DNA of 64,000 bases, taken from positions 3,658,001 through 3,722,000 of the forward strand of contig NZ_CP043342.1 in assembly GCF_003594935.2 (NCBI RefSeq), written 5' to 3'. The notes below the pieces were generated by a model. The model was not told the origin of the DNA. It did no database searches and saw nothing but the letters and a program-made list of their open reading frames with translations. This document shows, piece after piece, positions 44,909 through 55,997 of the stretch. The DNA comes from Enterobacter huaxiensis. Lineage in GTDB: Bacteria > Pseudomonadota > Gammaproteobacteria > Enterobacterales > Enterobacteriaceae. The first letter of the stretch is position 1; each line of letters begins with the position of its first letter. A program made the position numbers and the translations under genes.

Positions 44909-45820
44909 ATGAAAATTACAGTGCTCGGATGCGGCGCTCTGGGCCAGCTTTGGCTGACCGCGCTATGCAAGCACGGACATGAAGTTCAGGGCTGGCTGCG
45001 CGTGCCCCAGCCCTACTGCAGTGTAAACCTGATTGCTGAAGACGGAAGCCTCTTTAACGAATCTCTTACCGCTAACGATCCCGATTTCCTGGCACAAAGC
45101 GACCTCCTGCTGGTGACGCTCAAGGCGTGGCAGGTTTCAGATGCGGTAAAGACGCTGTCCGCACAACTTCCCCCCGGCTCGCCCGTTTTGCTGCTGCATA
45201 ACGGTATGGGAACGATTGATGAGCTGAAGAGCATTCCTCAGCCCCTGCTGATGGCCACCACCACCCACGCTGCGCGTCGCGACGGCAATATCATTATTCA
45301 CGTAGCCAGCGGTGTGACGCATATCGGTCCGGCCCGCGAGCAGGACGGCGACTACAGCTATCTAGCGGATGTTCTACAGAAGGTGCTCCCGGACGTAGCG
45401 TGGCACAACAATATCCGTGCGCAACTCTGGCGCAAACTGGCGGTGAACTGCGTGATTAATCCGCTGACGGCGCTGTGGGATTGCCCAAACGGCGAGCTGA
45501 AAAACCATCCGCAGGAGATCGCCACGCTCTGTGAAGAAGTCGCTGCCGTAGTTGAACGCGAAGGCTTGCACACTTCGGCCGAAGATTTACGTTATTATGT
45601 CGAGCAGGTTATTGATAGTACGGCAGAAAATATCTCGTCGATGCTGCAGGACGTTCGGGCGTTACGCCACACCGAAATCGACTACATCACCGGCTATCTG
45701 CTAAAGCGCGCCCGTGCCCACGGCATTGCGGTGCCGGAAAACGCGCGTCTGTACGATCGGGTTAAACGTAAGGAGAGTGAGTATGAGCGCAACGGCACTG
45801 ATATGCCTCGCCCCTGGTAG
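44909..45820 (+). CDS. panE: 2-dehydropantoate 2-reductase
   Basis: 303-residue ketopantoate reductase, the length of E. coli PanE. It reduces ketopantoate to pantoate with NADPH on the way to coenzyme A. The N-terminal Rossmann motif is [11 protein letters not shown], the [11 protein letters not shown] segment follows, and the catalytic Lys lies in [22 protein letters not shown] precedes the start. Its end overlaps yajL by 38 nt. Confidence 0.97.
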   Translation: MKITVLGCGALGQLWLTALCKHGHEVQGWLRVPQPYCSVNLIAEDGSLFNESLTANDPDFLAQSDLLLVTLKAWQVSDAVKTLSAQLPPGSPVLLLHNGMGTIDELKSIPQPLLMATTTHAARRDGNIIIHVASGVTHIGPAREQDGDYSYLADVLQKVLPDVAWHNNIRAQLWRKLAVNCVINPLTALWDCPNGELKNHPQEIATLCEEVAAVVEREGLHTSAEDLRYYVEQVIDSTAENISSMLQDVRALRHTEIDYITGYLLKRARAHGIAVPENARLYDRVKRKESEYERNGTDMPRPW

Positions 45821-46376
45821 CGAAGAAATGGAAGCCGTCACCACCATCGACTTGATGGTGCGCGGCGGTATTGCGGTGACCACTGCCAGCGTCGCCAGCG
45901 ACGGTAATCTGGCGATCGCCTGTTCACGCGGGGTGAAGATCCTTGCGGATGCGCCGCTGGTTCAGGTGGCGGACGGGGATTACGACATCATCGTGCTTCC
46001 CGGCGGCCTGAAAGGGGCAGAATGTTTTCGCGACAGCCCGTTACTGGTGGAAACCGTGCGTCAGTTCCATCTGTCCGGCCGCATCGTCGCCACAATTTGC
46101 GCTGCCGCCGGTACGGTCCTGGTTCCTCACGATATCTTCCCCATCGGCAATATGACCGGTTTCCCGGGGCTGAAGCATACGATCCCGGAAGAGCATTGGG
46201 TGGATAAACGCGTCGTCTGGGATCCGCGCGTCAACCTGCTCACCAGTCAGGGGCCCGGTACCGCGATTGATTTTGGCCTCAAGATTATTGACCTGCTGGT
46301 CGGGCGTGAAAAAGCGTACGAAGTCGCGTCGTCGCTGGTGATGCCGGCGGGGATTTATAATTACTATGAAGAGTAG
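45783..46376 (+). CDS. yajL: DJ-1/PfpI-family protein deglycase/chaperone YajL
   Basis: 197-residue DJ-1-superfamily protein. The conserved catalytic Cys is in [11 protein letters not shown] at about residue 107, and the acidic partner is in [10 protein letters not shown]. It is an oxidative-stress covalent chaperone with reported deglycase or glyoxalase activity. It starts 38 nt inside panE, in another frame, an overlap also seen in E. coli; AAGGAGAG precedes the ATG. Confidence 0.95.
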   Translation: MSATALICLAPGSEEMEAVTTIDLMVRGGIAVTTASVASDGNLAIACSRGVKILADAPLVQVADGDYDIIVLPGGLKGAECFRDSPLLVETVRQFHLSGRIVATICAAAGTVLVPHDIFPIGNMTGFPGLKHTIPEEHWVDKRVVWDPRVNLLTSQGPGTAIDFGLKIIDLLVGREKAYEVASSLVMPAGIYNYYEE

Positions 46377-46387
46377 TGCATAAAAAA

Positions 46388-46464
46388 GCCGGGTGGCGGC
46401 TACGCCTTACCCGGCCTACAAATGCACGGTACCGTAGGCCCGGTAAGCGAAGCGCCACCGGGCG
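46388..46464. repeat. Paired REP elements (BIME) between yajL and thiI
   Basis: One REP unit GCCGGGTGGCGGCTACGCCT begins at 46388 and an inverted unit GTAGGCCCGGTAAGCGAAGC follows. Both ends can fold; the element sits between two convergent genes, the usual site. Confidence 0.8.
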
Positions 46465-46469
46465 AGAAA

Positions 46470-47918
46470 CTACGGGCGATACACCTTCACATTCGCAAAG
46501 CCCTGCTCGCGCAGATACAGCGCCTGCAGACGGCTCATCACCCCTCGCTCACACCACAGCAGGTAGGTTTTGCTCTTATCGAGGTCGCCGAATTTGGTGC
46601 TCAGCTTGTAGAACGGCAGAGGCATCACCTCTACACCCTCAACATTCAGCGGTTTGGCATCCTGTTCGTCAATCGAACGGATATCTACAATCACGTCATT
46701 AGCGCTAAAACCGCTGACGGTTTCCACTTCAACCACGTCCTGCTCGGTCTGCTGGGCAATCTCGCGGATATCGATGTTTGACGCTTCCGCCACCACCTTC
46801 TCCAGGATCGCGAAATCGAAGTTTTCTTCTTCCGCTTCAATCTTCGCCTTCACCGCTTTGACGGTCGGGCTTTTTGAGATCACGCCGCAGTATTCCGGCA
46901 TCGTGCGCGCAAAATCTTCGGTGCCGATTTCGCGCGCCAGATCGATGATGTGCTCTTTGTCGTGGGAGATCAGCGGACGCAGGATCAGCGTATCAGACAC
47001 ATTGTCGATAAGACGCAGGTTGGTCAGCGTCTGGCTGGAGACTTGGCCCAGCGCTTCGCCGGTAACCAGCGCCTGCACGCCGTAACGCTCGGCCACTTTG
47101 GATGCAGCACGCACCATCATGCGCTTCAGCACGACGCCCATCTGGCCGTCGTCCACTTTCTCGAGGATTTCGCCAACCACGGGCTCAAAGTTGATCGCCA
47201 CAAAACGCACGCGGTGGGAGCTGCCGAAGCGGTTCCACAGGTAATGCGCCACCTGACGCACGCCGATTTCATGCGCCGCGCCGCCCAGGTTGAAGAAGCA
47301 GTAGTGTACGCGACAGCCGCGACGCATCAGCATATAGCTGGACACGCCGGAGTCGAAGCCACCGGAGATCAGCGACAGCACGTCTTCCTGAGTGCCGATC
47401 GGGAAACCGCCAATACCTTCGTAACGGCCTTTCACCAGCAGCAGGCGATCGTTTTCGATCTCAAGGTTAACGGTCACTTCTGGGTTGGTCAGACGCACGC
47501 GCGCAGACTCAACGTGCTGGTTCAGACCGCCGCCGACGTAACGTTCAACTTCAATGGAGCTGAACTCGTGCTTGCCGCGACGCTTCGCGCGCACGCAGAA
47601 GGTTTTGCCTTCGATCTGCTCGCGGTACTGCGCCAGCGCTTTTTCGAAGATGTCATGCATATCGGTGAACGGGACATCTTCCACTTCCAGAATATGGTGG
47701 ATACCCGGAATACGGGTCAGCGCGTCGCGAATATCAAGGCGTTTGTTCTCGTCTTTGGCGCGGACTTCTACGTGGTCCCAGTGGCGCACCACGGCAAGGG
47801 TTTCGTCGTAGTGCTTTAATACGTTACGGATGTTCCCGGTGAGAATTTTAATAAAGCGCAAACGCACAGATTGGCTTTTGATGGTGATTTCAGGGAACAA
47901 TTTAATGATAAACTTCAT
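46470..47918 (-). CDS. thiI: tRNA 4-thiouridine synthase / ThiS sulfurtransferase
   Basis: 482-residue enzyme, the length of E. coli ThiI. Domains in order: N-terminal ferredoxin-like and THUMP domain (tRNA binding, about 60-165), PP-loop ATPase ([12 protein letters not shown], about 180) and C-terminal rhodanese with Cys456 in LWCERG, which carries the persulfide. It makes s4U8 in tRNA and passes sulfur to ThiS for the thiamine thiazole. A PP-loop disulfide partner cysteine (YCGV, E. coli Cys344) is also present. Divergent from xseB. Confidence 0.98.
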   Translation of the reverse strand: MKFIIKLFPEITIKSQSVRLRFIKILTGNIRNVLKHYDETLAVVRHWDHVEVRAKDENKRLDIRDALTRIPGIHHILEVEDVPFTDMHDIFEKALAQYREQIEGKTFCVRAKRRGKHEFSSIEVERYVGGGLNQHVESARVRLTNPEVTVNLEIENDRLLLVKGRYEGIGGFPIGTQEDVLSLISGGFDSGVSSYMLMRRGCRVHYCFFNLGGAAHEIGVRQVAHYLWNRFGSSHRVRFVAINFEPVVGEILEKVDDGQMGVVLKRMMVRAASKVAERYGVQALVTGEALGQVSSQTLTNLRLIDNVSDTLILRPLISHDKEHIIDLAREIGTEDFARTMPEYCGVISKSPTVKAVKAKIEAEEENFDFAILEKVVAEASNIDIREIAQQTEQDVVEVETVSGFSANDVIVDIRSIDEQDAKPLNVEGVEVMPLPFYKLSTKFGDLDKSKTYLLWCERGVMSRLQALYLREQGFANVKVYRP

Positions 47919-48096
47919 GGCGGCAATGTTTCTTAGGCAAGCTTATAAAGGCTTGTAGTGGAAAATGATACAGCAGCCCACACCCGTGGCTGCATCCAGG
48001 CGCGCAAGTATACCACCATCGCGCCGCTCGCGTTATTTGATAATTGCCCCGAGTCCGTTACCATGATGGGGCGAAGAATATAAGAGTTAATTCACT

Positions 48097-48339
48097 ATGC
48101 CGAAGAAGAACGACGCACCGGCCAGTTTCGAAACTGCGCTGAGTGAACTGGAGAACATCGTTACCCGTCTTGAAAGCGGCGATCTCCCGCTGGAAGAGGC
48201 GCTCAACGAATTCGAGCGTGGCGTGCAGCTTGCGCGTCAGGGGCAGGTCAAACTGCAGCAGGCCGAGCAGCGCGTGCAAATCCTGCTTTCCGACAGCGAA
48301 GACGCGAAAACCACGCCTTTTACACCGGACGCCGAGTAA
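48097..48339 (+). CDS. xseB: Exodeoxyribonuclease VII small subunit
   Basis: 80-residue small subunit, the length of E. coli XseB. Two helices carry [20 protein letters not shown] and [20 protein letters not shown]. Several copies bind the XseA stalk and are needed for ExoVII activity on single-stranded DNA. The next gene, ispA, starts directly after its stop (0 nt gap). Confidence 0.97.
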   Translation: MPKKNDAPASFETALSELENIVTRLESGDLPLEEALNEFERGVQLARQGQVKLQQAEQRVQILLSDSEDAKTTPFTPDAE

Positions 48340-49239
48340 ATGGATTTTGCCAACGAGCTTCAGGCGCGCGTCGTTCGCGCCAACGACGCCCTGCGCCGTT
48401 TTATTGCGCCACAGCCTTTTCAGAACACTCCACTGGTTGAGGCCATGCACTATGGCGCACTCTTGGGTGGAAAGCGCCTGCGCCCGTTCCTGGTGTACGC
48501 CACGGGCAAGATGTTTGGCATCAGCGAGACCACGCTGGACGCCCCGGCAGCCGCCGTTGAGTGCATCCATGCCTACTCGCTGATCCACGATGATCTGCCG
48601 GCTATGGATGATGACGATTTGCGTCGCGGCCAGCCAACCTGCCACATCAAGTTTGGCGAAGCGAACGCCATTCTGGCGGGCGACGCGCTGCAAACGCTGG
48701 CGTTCTCGATTTTAAGCGATGCGCCAATGGTTGAAGTGAGCGACCGCGATCGTCTGGCAATGGTGTCCGAACTGGCGATGGCCAGCGGCGTTGCCGGAAT
48801 GTGTGGCGGTCAGGCGCTGGATTTAGAGGCAGAAGGTCGTCAGGTTAATCTGGAACAGCTGGAGCGCATCCACCGTCATAAAACGGGCGCGCTCATTCGT
48901 GCAGCCGTTCGCCTTGGCGCGCTGAGCGCGGGTGAACAGGGGCGCAAAGCGCTGCCGACTCTGGACAGATACGCAGAAAGTATCGGTCTGGCATTCCAGG
49001 TTCAGGATGACATTCTGGATGTGGTGGGCGATACTGCAACATTGGGTAAACGTCAGGGTGCGGACCAGCAGCTTGGCAAAAGTACCTACCCCGCCCTGCT
49101 GGGCCTTGAGCAAGCCCAACGTAAAGCCCGGGACCTGATAGCGGATGCCCGCCAGTCGCTGAACCAGCTGGCCGCGCAATCACTGGATACCTCGGCACTG
49201 GAAGCGCTAGCGGACTACATAATCCAGCGTGATAAATAA
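48340..49239 (+). CDS. ispA: Farnesyl diphosphate synthase
   Basis: 299-residue prenyltransferase, the length of E. coli IspA. It condenses IPP with DMAPP and then GPP to give farnesyl diphosphate. The first Asp-rich motif is [14 protein letters not shown] and the second is DDILDVVGD. The product feeds quinones, undecaprenyl phosphate and haem O (cyoE). It sits in xseB-ispA-dxs, just before the gene that supplies its precursors. Confidence 0.98.
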   Translation: MDFANELQARVVRANDALRRFIAPQPFQNTPLVEAMHYGALLGGKRLRPFLVYATGKMFGISETTLDAPAAAVECIHAYSLIHDDLPAMDDDDLRRGQPTCHIKFGEANAILAGDALQTLAFSILSDAPMVEVSDRDRLAMVSELAMASGVAGMCGGQALDLEAEGRQVNLEQLERIHRHKTGALIRAAVRLGALSAGEQGRKALPTLDRYAESIGLAFQVQDDILDVVGDTATLGKRQGADQQLGKSTYPALLGLEQAQRKARDLIADARQSLNQLAAQSLDTSALEALADYIIQRDK

Positions 49240-49264
49240 AACAACCTATCTCGATGAGCCTTTG

Positions 49265-51127
49265 ATGAGTTTTGATATTGCCAAATACCCGACGCTGGCG
49301 TTAGTAGACTCCACCCAGGAGTTACGCCTGTTGCCGAAAGAGAGCCTGCCGAAGCTGTGCGACGAACTGCGTCGCTACCTGCTCGACAGCGTTAGCCGCT
49401 CCAGCGGTCATTTCGCCTCCGGGCTTGGCACGGTTGAGCTGACCGTGGCGCTTCATTACGTCTATAACACGCCGTTCGATCAACTCATCTGGGACGTCGG
49501 CCACCAGGCCTATCCGCACAAAATTCTGACCGGCCGTCGCGATAAAATTGGCACCATTCGTCAGAAGGGTGGCCTCCACCCCTTCCCGTGGCGCGGTGAG
49601 AGCGAGTACGACGTGCTGAGCGTCGGCCACTCCTCTACCTCCATTTCGGCGGGTATCGGTATTGCCGTTGCCGCCGAGAAAGAGAACAAGCAGCGCCGCA
49701 CCGTCTGCGTCATTGGCGACGGGGCGATCACCGCCGGTATGGCATTTGAAGCCATGAACCACGCGGGGGATATCAAGCCGGACATGCTCGTTGTCCTCAA
49801 CGATAACGAAATGTCGATCTCCGAGAACGTCGGCGCGCTGAATAACCATCTGGCGCAGCTGCTCTCCGGCAAGCTCTACTCCACCCTGCGCGAAGGTGGC
49901 AAGAAAGTCTTCTCCGGCGTACCGCCGATTAAAGAGCTGCTCAAACGCACCGAAGAACACATCAAAGGCATGGTGGTGCCGGGCACCCTGTTTGAAGAGC
50001 TGGGCTTTAACTACATCGGCCCGGTAGACGGCCATGACGTGCTGGGGCTGGTGACGACGCTCAAGAACATGCGTGACCTGAAAGGCCCGCAGTTCCTGCA
50101 CATCATGACCAAAAAAGGACGTGGCTACGAACCGGCGGAAAAAGATCCGATTACCTTCCACGCGGTACCGAAGTTCGATCCTACCAGCGGCTGTCTGCCA
50201 AAAAGCAGCGGCGGCATGCCGAGCTACTCGAAAATCTTTGGCGACTGGCTGTGTGAAACGGCGGCCAAAGACAACAAGCTGATGGCGGTAACGCCTGCCA
50301 TGCGTGAAGGCTCCGGCATGGTGGAGTTCTCAAAAAAATACCCTGACCAGTATTTTGACGTGGCGATTGCCGAGCAGCATGCGGTGACGTTTGCGGCGGG
50401 ACTGGCGATTGGCGGCTACAACCCGGTGGTGGCGATTTACTCCACCTTCCTGCAGCGCGCCTACGACCAGGTGATCCACGACGTCGCCATCCAGAAGCTG
50501 CCGGTGCTCTTTGCTATTGACCGCGCGGGCATTGTGGGGGCCGACGGCCAGACGCACCAGGGCGCATTTGACCTCTCCTTCCTGCGCTGCATCCCGGACA
50601 TGGTGATCATGACGCCAAGCGACGAGAACGAATGTCGCCAGATGCTGTTCACCGGCTACCACTACCAGGACGGCCCGAGCGCGGTTCGCTATCCGCGTGG
50701 AAACGCGGTGGGCGTTGAGCTGGCTCCGCTGGAAAAACTTGAGGTGGGTAAAGGTCTGGTGAAGCGCCGCGGCGAGAAAGTGGCGATCCTGAACTTCGGC
50801 ACATTAATGCCGGAAGCGGCAAGCGTTGCCGAAACGCTGAACGCCACGCTGGTGGATATGCGCTTTGTGAAACCGCTTGATGAATCCCTGATCCTCAGCA
50901 TGGCGGAAGGTCATGACCTGCTGGTAACGCTGGAAGAGAACGCCATCATGGGCGGCGCGGGCAGCGGCGTAAACGAAGTGCTGATGGCGAACCGTAAAAT
51001 GATCCCGGTGCTGAACCTCGGCCTGCCGGATCGCTTTATTCCTCAAGGCACGCAGGACGAGGCCCGCGCGGCTATTGGCCTGGATGCCGCCGGTATCGAA
51101 GCCAAAATCCGCTCCTGGCTGGCATAA
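49265..51127 (+). CDS. dxs: 1-deoxy-D-xylulose-5-phosphate synthase
   Basis: 620-residue thiamine-diphosphate enzyme, the length of E. coli Dxs. It condenses pyruvate and glyceraldehyde 3-phosphate, the entry step of the MEP isoprenoid pathway; the product also serves thiamine and PLP synthesis. The ThDP motif is [18 protein letters not shown], with the transketolase-type histidine in [12 protein letters not shown] and HSSTSISAG. The catalytic Glu region is [12 protein letters not shown]. The start at 49265 follows ispA by 25 nt. Confidence 0.99.
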   Translation: MSFDIAKYPTLALVDSTQELRLLPKESLPKLCDELRRYLLDSVSRSSGHFASGLGTVELTVALHYVYNTPFDQLIWDVGHQAYPHKILTGRRDKIGTIRQKGGLHPFPWRGESEYDVLSVGHSSTSISAGIGIAVAAEKENKQRRTVCVIGDGAITAGMAFEAMNHAGDIKPDMLVVLNDNEMSISENVGALNNHLAQLLSGKLYSTLREGGKKVFSGVPPIKELLKRTEEHIKGMVVPGTLFEELGFNYIGPVDGHDVLGLVTTLKNMRDLKGPQFLHIMTKKGRGYEPAEKDPITFHAVPKFDPTSGCLPKSSGGMPSYSKIFGDWLCETAAKDNKLMAVTPAMREGSGMVEFSKKYPDQYFDVAIAEQHAVTFAAGLAIGGYNPVVAIYSTFLQRAYDQVIHDVAIQKLPVLFAIDRAGIVGADGQTHQGAFDLSFLRCIPDMVIMTPSDENECRQMLFTGYHYQDGPSAVRYPRGNAVGVELAPLEKLEVGKGLVKRRGEKVAILNFGTLMPEAASVAETLNATLVDMRFVKPLDESLILSMAEGHDLLVTLEENAIMGGAGSGVNEVLMANRKMIPVLNLGLPDRFIPQGTQDEARAAIGLDAAGIEAKIRSWLA

Positions 51128-51189
51128 CCCCTCCCCTTTTCTGCTCCTGCTATGCTTAAACGTAATGTTTAAAACAGCAGGAGCGGACC

Positions 51190-52164
51190 GTGCAATACAA
51201 TACATTAGGAAAAACTGACCTTAAGGTTTCCCGACTGTGCCTGGGCTGTATGACCTTTGGCGAGCCTGACCGGGGTAAACACGCCTGGACGCTGCCGGAA
51301 GAGAGCAGCCGCCCCATCATTAAACGCGCCCTCGACGGCGGCATTAACTTTTTTGATACCGCCAACAGCTACTCCGACGGCAGCAGCGAGGAGATCGTTG
51401 GCCGCGCCCTGCGCGACTTTGCCCGACGCGAAGACGTGGTCGTTGCGACCAAGGTGTACCATCAGGTTGGCGATTTGACTGAAGGTCTTTCCCGCGCGCA
51501 GATCCTGCGCTCCATTGACGACAGCCTTCGCCGCCTGAACATGGATTACGTGGACCTGCTGCAGATCCACCGCTGGGACTACAACACCCCAATTGAAGAG
51601 ACGCTGGAAGCGCTGAACGACGTGGTGAAAGCCGGAAAAGCGCGCTACATCGGCGCATCGTCTATGCATGCTTCGCAGTTTGCCCAAGCGCTGGATCTGC
51701 AGGCGCAGAACGGCTGGGCGCGCTTTGTCAGCATGCAGGATCACTACAACCTGATCTACCGCGAAGAAGAGCGCGAAATGCTGCCGCTATGCTACCAGGA
51801 AGGCGTGGCGGTGATCCCCTGGAGCCCGCTGGCGCGAGGCCGCCTGACCCGCCCGTGGGGTGAAACCACCGCCCGCTCGGTGTCTGACGAGTTTGGCAAA
51901 ACGCTGTATGAAGGCACAGAGGGCAGCGATGCGCTGATTGCCGAACGTCTGGCAGGCATTGCCGACGATACGGGCGCAACGCGCGCGCAGGTCGCCCTGG
52001 CGTGGCTGCTGAGCAAACGCGGCGTTGCGGCACCGATCATTGGCACGTCGCGCGAGGAACAGCTGGATGAGCTGCTGAGCGCGGTGGATTTAACGCTAAC
52101 GCCGGAGCAGATTGCCGAGCTGGAAACGCCGTATCAGCAGCATCCGGTGGTTGGGTTTAAGTAA
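51190..52164 (+). CDS. yajO: Aldo-keto reductase YajO
   Basis: 324-residue NADPH-dependent aldo-keto reductase, the length of E. coli YajO. The catalytic tetrad shows as DTANSYSDG (Asp, Tyr), VATKVY (Lys) and LLQIHRWD (His). The nucleotide-binding end is APIIGTSREEQLDELL. In E. coli it can influence xylulose/ribulose phosphate metabolism linked to thiamine, consistent with its place after dxs. It starts with GTG, preceded by CAGGAG. Faces thiL across a REP element. Confidence 0.95.
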   Translation: MQYNTLGKTDLKVSRLCLGCMTFGEPDRGKHAWTLPEESSRPIIKRALDGGINFFDTANSYSDGSSEEIVGRALRDFARREDVVVATKVYHQVGDLTEGLSRAQILRSIDDSLRRLNMDYVDLLQIHRWDYNTPIEETLEALNDVVKAGKARYIGASSMHASQFAQALDLQAQNGWARFVSMQDHYNLIYREEEREMLPLCYQEGVAVIPWSPLARGRLTRPWGETTARSVSDEFGKTLYEGTEGSDALIAERLAGIADDTGATRAQVALAWLLSKRGVAAPIIGTSREEQLDELLSAVDLTLTPEQIAELETPYQQHPVVGFK

Positions 52165-52188
52165 GCCCTCTCCCTAACCCTTTAATCC

Positions 52189-52220
52189 GTAGGCCGGGTA
52201 AGGCGAAGCCGCCACCCGGC
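52189..52220. repeat. REP element at the thiL-yajO junction
   Basis: GCCGGGTAAGGCGAAGCC then GCCACCCGGC: a single REP with 7-bp outer arms. It follows a fragment of another repeat (GCCCTCTCCCTAACCC, 52165-52180). It lies where E. coli has pgpA. Confidence 0.8.
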
Positions 52221-52238
52221 AATACAGAGCGCACGAAC

Positions 52239-53210
52239 TTACGCGAAGTGATCGTACCCTTTCCAGTCCAGCGTAACCGGAGCACCTTCCCGGACAAACT
52301 TCAGCCCTTCGCTCTCCGGCATGATTTGACCAATGCAGGTAAATTTCGCGCCAAGATGCGCTAACGCCACGTCCAGCGTTCCACGGTTCAGCTCAGGAAC
52401 GGTGAAGCACAGTTCGTAATCCTCGCCGCCGGAAAGCGCCCAGCGCAGCGCCTGCTCAGGTTCCACATGGCGAAGCAGTTCCTCAGACAGCGGGAAGAGA
52501 TCCAGATCAACGCGCGCGCCGACGCTGCTGGCCTGCAGAATATGACCGAGGTCTGAGATAAGCCCGTCAGACAGATCGATAGCCGAACTTGCCCGCTCGC
52601 GCAGCGCCTGGCCGTGCAGAATACGCGGTGTTGGGCGCAGGTGACGCTTCACCAGGTAGGCCGCATCGTCGGCATCTTCAACCGTTAAGCGATTCTGAAG
52701 GATAGCTAACCCAGCGGCGCTGTCCCCCGGCGTACCGGTCACGTAGATCCAGTCACCCGGCTTCGCGCCCGAGCGCTTCAGCGCGCGGCCAACCGGCACG
52801 TAGCCGTGGATTGCCAGCGTCATCGACAGCGGCCCGGCGGTGGTATCACCGCCAATCAGCTGCATATCGTAATAATTCAGCTGTTCAAACAGCGCGTCGC
52901 TAAACGCTTCAAGCCAGGATTCATCAACATCGGGAAGGGTCAAGGCGAGGGTTAACCACGCGGGATCGGCTCCCATGGCGGCCAGGTCGCTCACGTTGAC
53001 GGCCAGCGCTTTGTACGCCAGATCGGCAGGATTGATATCCGGCAAGAAATGACGTCCGCACACCAGGGTGTCGGTGCTGATTGCCAGCGTCTGTTTTTCG
53101 GGAATATTGAGAAGTGCACAGTCATCGCCAATGCCGGTTTCAACATCAAGACGAGAGGTTCTGACACGATCGAAATAACGGGCAATCAGGGAGAATTCGC
53201 CGCATGCCAT
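52239..53210 (-). CDS. thiL: Thiamine-monophosphate kinase
   Basis: 323-residue PurM/ThiL-superfamily kinase that phosphorylates thiamine phosphate to the active diphosphate. It begins [17 protein letters not shown]. The ATP and Mg sites include [39 protein letters not shown] and [10 protein letters not shown]. It ends KGYDHFA, two residues short of the E. coli protein, whose last codons reach the pgpA start. Here pgpA is absent, so the end looks like a rearrangement point. It is preceded by a terminator after nusB. Confidence 0.96.
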   Translation of the reverse strand: MACGEFSLIARYFDRVRTSRLDVETGIGDDCALLNIPEKQTLAISTDTLVCGRHFLPDINPADLAYKALAVNVSDLAAMGADPAWLTLALTLPDVDESWLEAFSDALFEQLNYYDMQLIGGDTTAGPLSMTLAIHGYVPVGRALKRSGAKPGDWIYVTGTPGDSAAGLAILQNRLTVEDADDAAYLVKRHLRPTPRILHGQALRERASSAIDLSDGLISDLGHILQASSVGARVDLDLFPLSEELLRHVEPEQALRWALSGGEDYELCFTVPELNRGTLDVALAHLGAKFTCIGQIMPESEGLKFVREGAPVTLDWKGYDHFA

Positions 53211-53240
53211 ACGTTATGCCTCAGCAAATTAAATAAAAAA

Positions 53241-53281
53241 ACCGGAGCCGCACTGCCAAAAAGGCAATGCAAGACTCCGGT
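53241..53281 (-). terminator. Terminator between nusB and thiL
   Basis: On the minus strand ACCGGAG, then TGCATTGCC / GGCAGTGC with a T5 loop, then CTCCGGT and T6: a long, slightly bulged stem 8 nt after the nusB stop. thiL then depends on read-through or its own start. Confidence 0.85.
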
Positions 53282-53288
53282 TGGCGGA

Positions 53289-53708
53289 TCACTTTTTGTG
53301 GGGACGGATCGCAGGTGCAGCTTTATCCAGCACGCCGTTAACAAACTTGTGGCTGTCTTCAGCGCCGAAGGTTTTCGCCAGTTCGATCGCTTCGTTGATA
53401 GCCACTTTGTACGGCACATCATCACGTTTAGACAGCTCAAACAGCGCGATACGCAACACTGCTTTTTCAACCTGGCCCAGCTCTTCGAGCAGGCGGGACA
53501 GATATGGCTTCATCAGACCATCGAGATACGCGCTATTAGTCGCCACTCCCGACAGCAGTTCACGGAAGTACAGAACGTCAACGTCTTTCACGTCCTGTTC
53601 TGACAGGAACTGGTATTCAACATCAGCGATGTCGTTCTGGGACAACTGCCAGGAGTAAAGCGCCTGAACGGCACATTCACGGGCGCGGCGACGAGCAGCA
53701 GGTTTCAC
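53289..53708 (-). CDS. nusB: Transcription antitermination factor NusB
   Basis: 139-residue all-helical protein, the length of E. coli NusB, with the Arg-rich start [20 protein letters not shown]. It binds boxA RNA with S10 (NusE) in rRNA antitermination and in ribosomal RNA folding. It follows ribE by 21 nt in the nrdR-ribD-ribE-nusB run. Confidence 0.98.
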   Translation of the reverse strand: MKPAARRRARECAVQALYSWQLSQNDIADVEYQFLSEQDVKDVDVLYFRELLSGVATNSAYLDGLMKPYLSRLLEELGQVEKAVLRIALFELSKRDDVPYKVAINEAIELAKTFGAEDSHKFVNGVLDKAAPAIRPHKK

Positions 53709-53729
53709 GGAATTCCCCTTACAAAAAAA

Positions 53730-54200
53730 TCAGGCCTTGATGGCTTTCAATACATTGATCATTTCAAGCGCGGTCAGTGCAGCTTCTGCACCTTTGTTAC
53801 CGGCTTTGGTGCCAGCACGTTCGATGGCTTGTTCAATACTTTCGGTGGTCAGCACGCCGAACGCGACAGGGATTTCAGCATCCTGTGCAACGTGTGCCAG
53901 ACCGTTGCTTGCACCGCCCGCAACGTATTCGAAGTGCGCAGTGCCGCCACGAATAACAGTACCCAGCGCAATCACCGCGTCGTATTTACCGGTTTTCGCC
54001 AGCGCGCCGGCTGCCAGAGGCAGTTCATAAGCACCTGGAACCCAAACAACGGTAATGTTGTCATCTTTAACCTGGCCGATACGTTTCAGGGCGTCAATCG
54101 CACCTTCAAGCAGGCTGTCGTTGATGAAGTTGTTGAAACGCGCAATGGTGATGGCGACGCGAGCGTCCGGGGTAGCTACAGCAGCTTCAATAATGTTCAT
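53730..54200 (-). CDS. ribE: 6,7-dimethyl-8-ribityllumazine synthase
   Basis: 156-residue lumazine synthase (also named ribH), the length of the E. coli enzyme. It joins 5-amino-6-ribitylaminouracil and dihydroxybutanone phosphate to the lumazine that becomes riboflavin. Landmarks are [48 protein letters not shown] with the catalytic His, and [20 protein letters not shown]. Assembles as a 60-mer in many species. Confidence 0.98.
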   Translation of the reverse strand: MNIIEAAVATPDARVAITIARFNNFINDSLLEGAIDALKRIGQVKDDNITVVWVPGAYELPLAAGALAKTGKYDAVIALGTVIRGGTAHFEYVAGGASNGLAHVAQDAEIPVAFGVLTTESIEQAIERAGTKAGNKGAEAALTALEMINVLKAIKA

Positions 54201-54287
54201 ACTCTTCCTTTACGGGTTCATTTGGCCCCGCAGGGGGGCGGATTTTATCATAATACTTTGCGCACTGCTTCCCTATTTCAGGAGCAA

Positions 54288-55391
54288 TTACGCTGTCGTT
54301 AAGTGGAGGCAGACATCCGGACCTACCGGACGAATCTCGCTAAATTTGAGTTGCGGTGCATCAGCCAGTTTTTCAAGGCCGGGCAGCACAAACAGGCCAC
54401 GCGCGTCGTTGCCTAACAGTTTAGGCGCAACGTAGACGAGAAGCTCGTCCACCAGCCCCGCCTGGAGCAGCGCGCCGGCGAGCGTTGGGCCCGCTTCCAC
54501 CCAGATGCTGTTCACCTGCTGCTTGCCCAGCAGCATCATCAGCACCACCAGATCGAGATGCCCATTGTGCTCTGGCACCATAATGCTGCGTAGGCCTTCC
54601 GGCCATTCACGCGTATCTTCCTTCGTGCGGGCAATCCAGGTTTCGCCCGGCTGCTGCACAATGAGATGTTCCGGCGTCACGCGGTTCTGGCTATCAATGA
54701 TAATCCGCAGCGGCTGGCGCAGGGTTTCCTGCGGATAGAGCGCCTGGGTATCGGCATTCAGCTCGTTCCAGCGCACGGTCATGGCCGGATCGTCAGCCAG
54801 AACGGTTTCGCTGCTGGTGAGAATAGCATGGCTTTGCGCGCGCAGACGTTGCACATCGCGCCTTGCCTGTGGCGAGGTTACCCACTGGCTCTCGCCGCTT
54901 GCCATTGCCGTGCGGCCATCCAGCGAGGCGCCCAGCTTAAGCTGGATATACGGGAAACCGGTGCGCATGCGCTTCAGGAAGCCTTTATTCAGGGCCTCTG
55001 CATCCTGCATCATCAGGCCATGGCTGACGTCGATCCCTTCCTGCTGGAGGCGGTACAGGCCGCGCCCGGCCACCTGTGGATTCGGATCCTGCATCGAAGC
55101 AACCACGCGCGCGACGCCTGCCGCAATCAGCGCGTCGCAGCACGGCGGCGTGCGCCCGTGATGGCTGCAGGGTTCCAGCGTGACGTAGGCCGTCGCGCCG
55201 CGCGCCTTCTCACCCGCCATGCGCAGGGCATGCACTTCGGCATGCGGCTCGCCGGCGCGGTGGTGATAGCCTTCGCCCACAACCTCGCCGTCTTTAACAA
55301 TGACGCACCCAACGTTCGGGTTGGGATGAGTAGTAAAACGACCGCGCTGCGCCAGCTTCATGGCTCGCGCCATGTAAATTTCGTCCTGCAT
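54288..55391 (-). CDS. ribD: Bifunctional riboflavin deaminase/reductase
   Basis: 367-residue two-domain enzyme, the length of E. coli RibD. The N-terminal zinc deaminase (1-145) has HAEVHAL and PCSHHGRTPPC. The C-terminal NADPH reductase (about 146-367) has LKLGASLDGRTAM and IWVEAGPTLAGALL. It acts on the GTP cyclohydrolase II product. The start MQDEIYMARAMKLA at 55391 lies 4 nt after nrdR; an in-frame extension to 55427 is not conserved. Confidence 0.97.
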   Translation of the reverse strand: MQDEIYMARAMKLAQRGRFTTHPNPNVGCVIVKDGEVVGEGYHHRAGEPHAEVHALRMAGEKARGATAYVTLEPCSHHGRTPPCCDALIAAGVARVVASMQDPNPQVAGRGLYRLQQEGIDVSHGLMMQDAEALNKGFLKRMRTGFPYIQLKLGASLDGRTAMASGESQWVTSPQARRDVQRLRAQSHAILTSSETVLADDPAMTVRWNELNADTQALYPQETLRQPLRIIIDSQNRVTPEHLIVQQPGETWIARTKEDTREWPEGLRSIMVPEHNGHLDLVVLMMLLGKQQVNSIWVEAGPTLAGALLQAGLVDELLVYVAPKLLGNDARGLFVLPGLEKLADAPQLKFSEIRPVGPDVCLHLTTA

Positions 55392-55395
55392 GGGC

Positions 55396-55857
<462 letters not shown>

Positions 55858-55997
55858 TTATCTGGTTAACTGATTTCTATTTTACCCTGAACTGGCCTGA
55901 CAACAAAGGAAGAGCTTTTTGAGACAAAGGATCTATGCCTGACGCCCTTAAGATGTCTACCATTATCAGGATCCGTTATTTCAAGGAAATAAACGCA

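Noticed and set aside
46950..47819. A 289-codon plus-strand open frame across thiI
   Set aside because: Antisense to intact thiI with all three domains; no independent support.
52239..53210. thiL as a truncated pseudogene
   Set aside because: Only the last two residues differ from the E. coli length; all nucleotide and metal-binding motifs are present.
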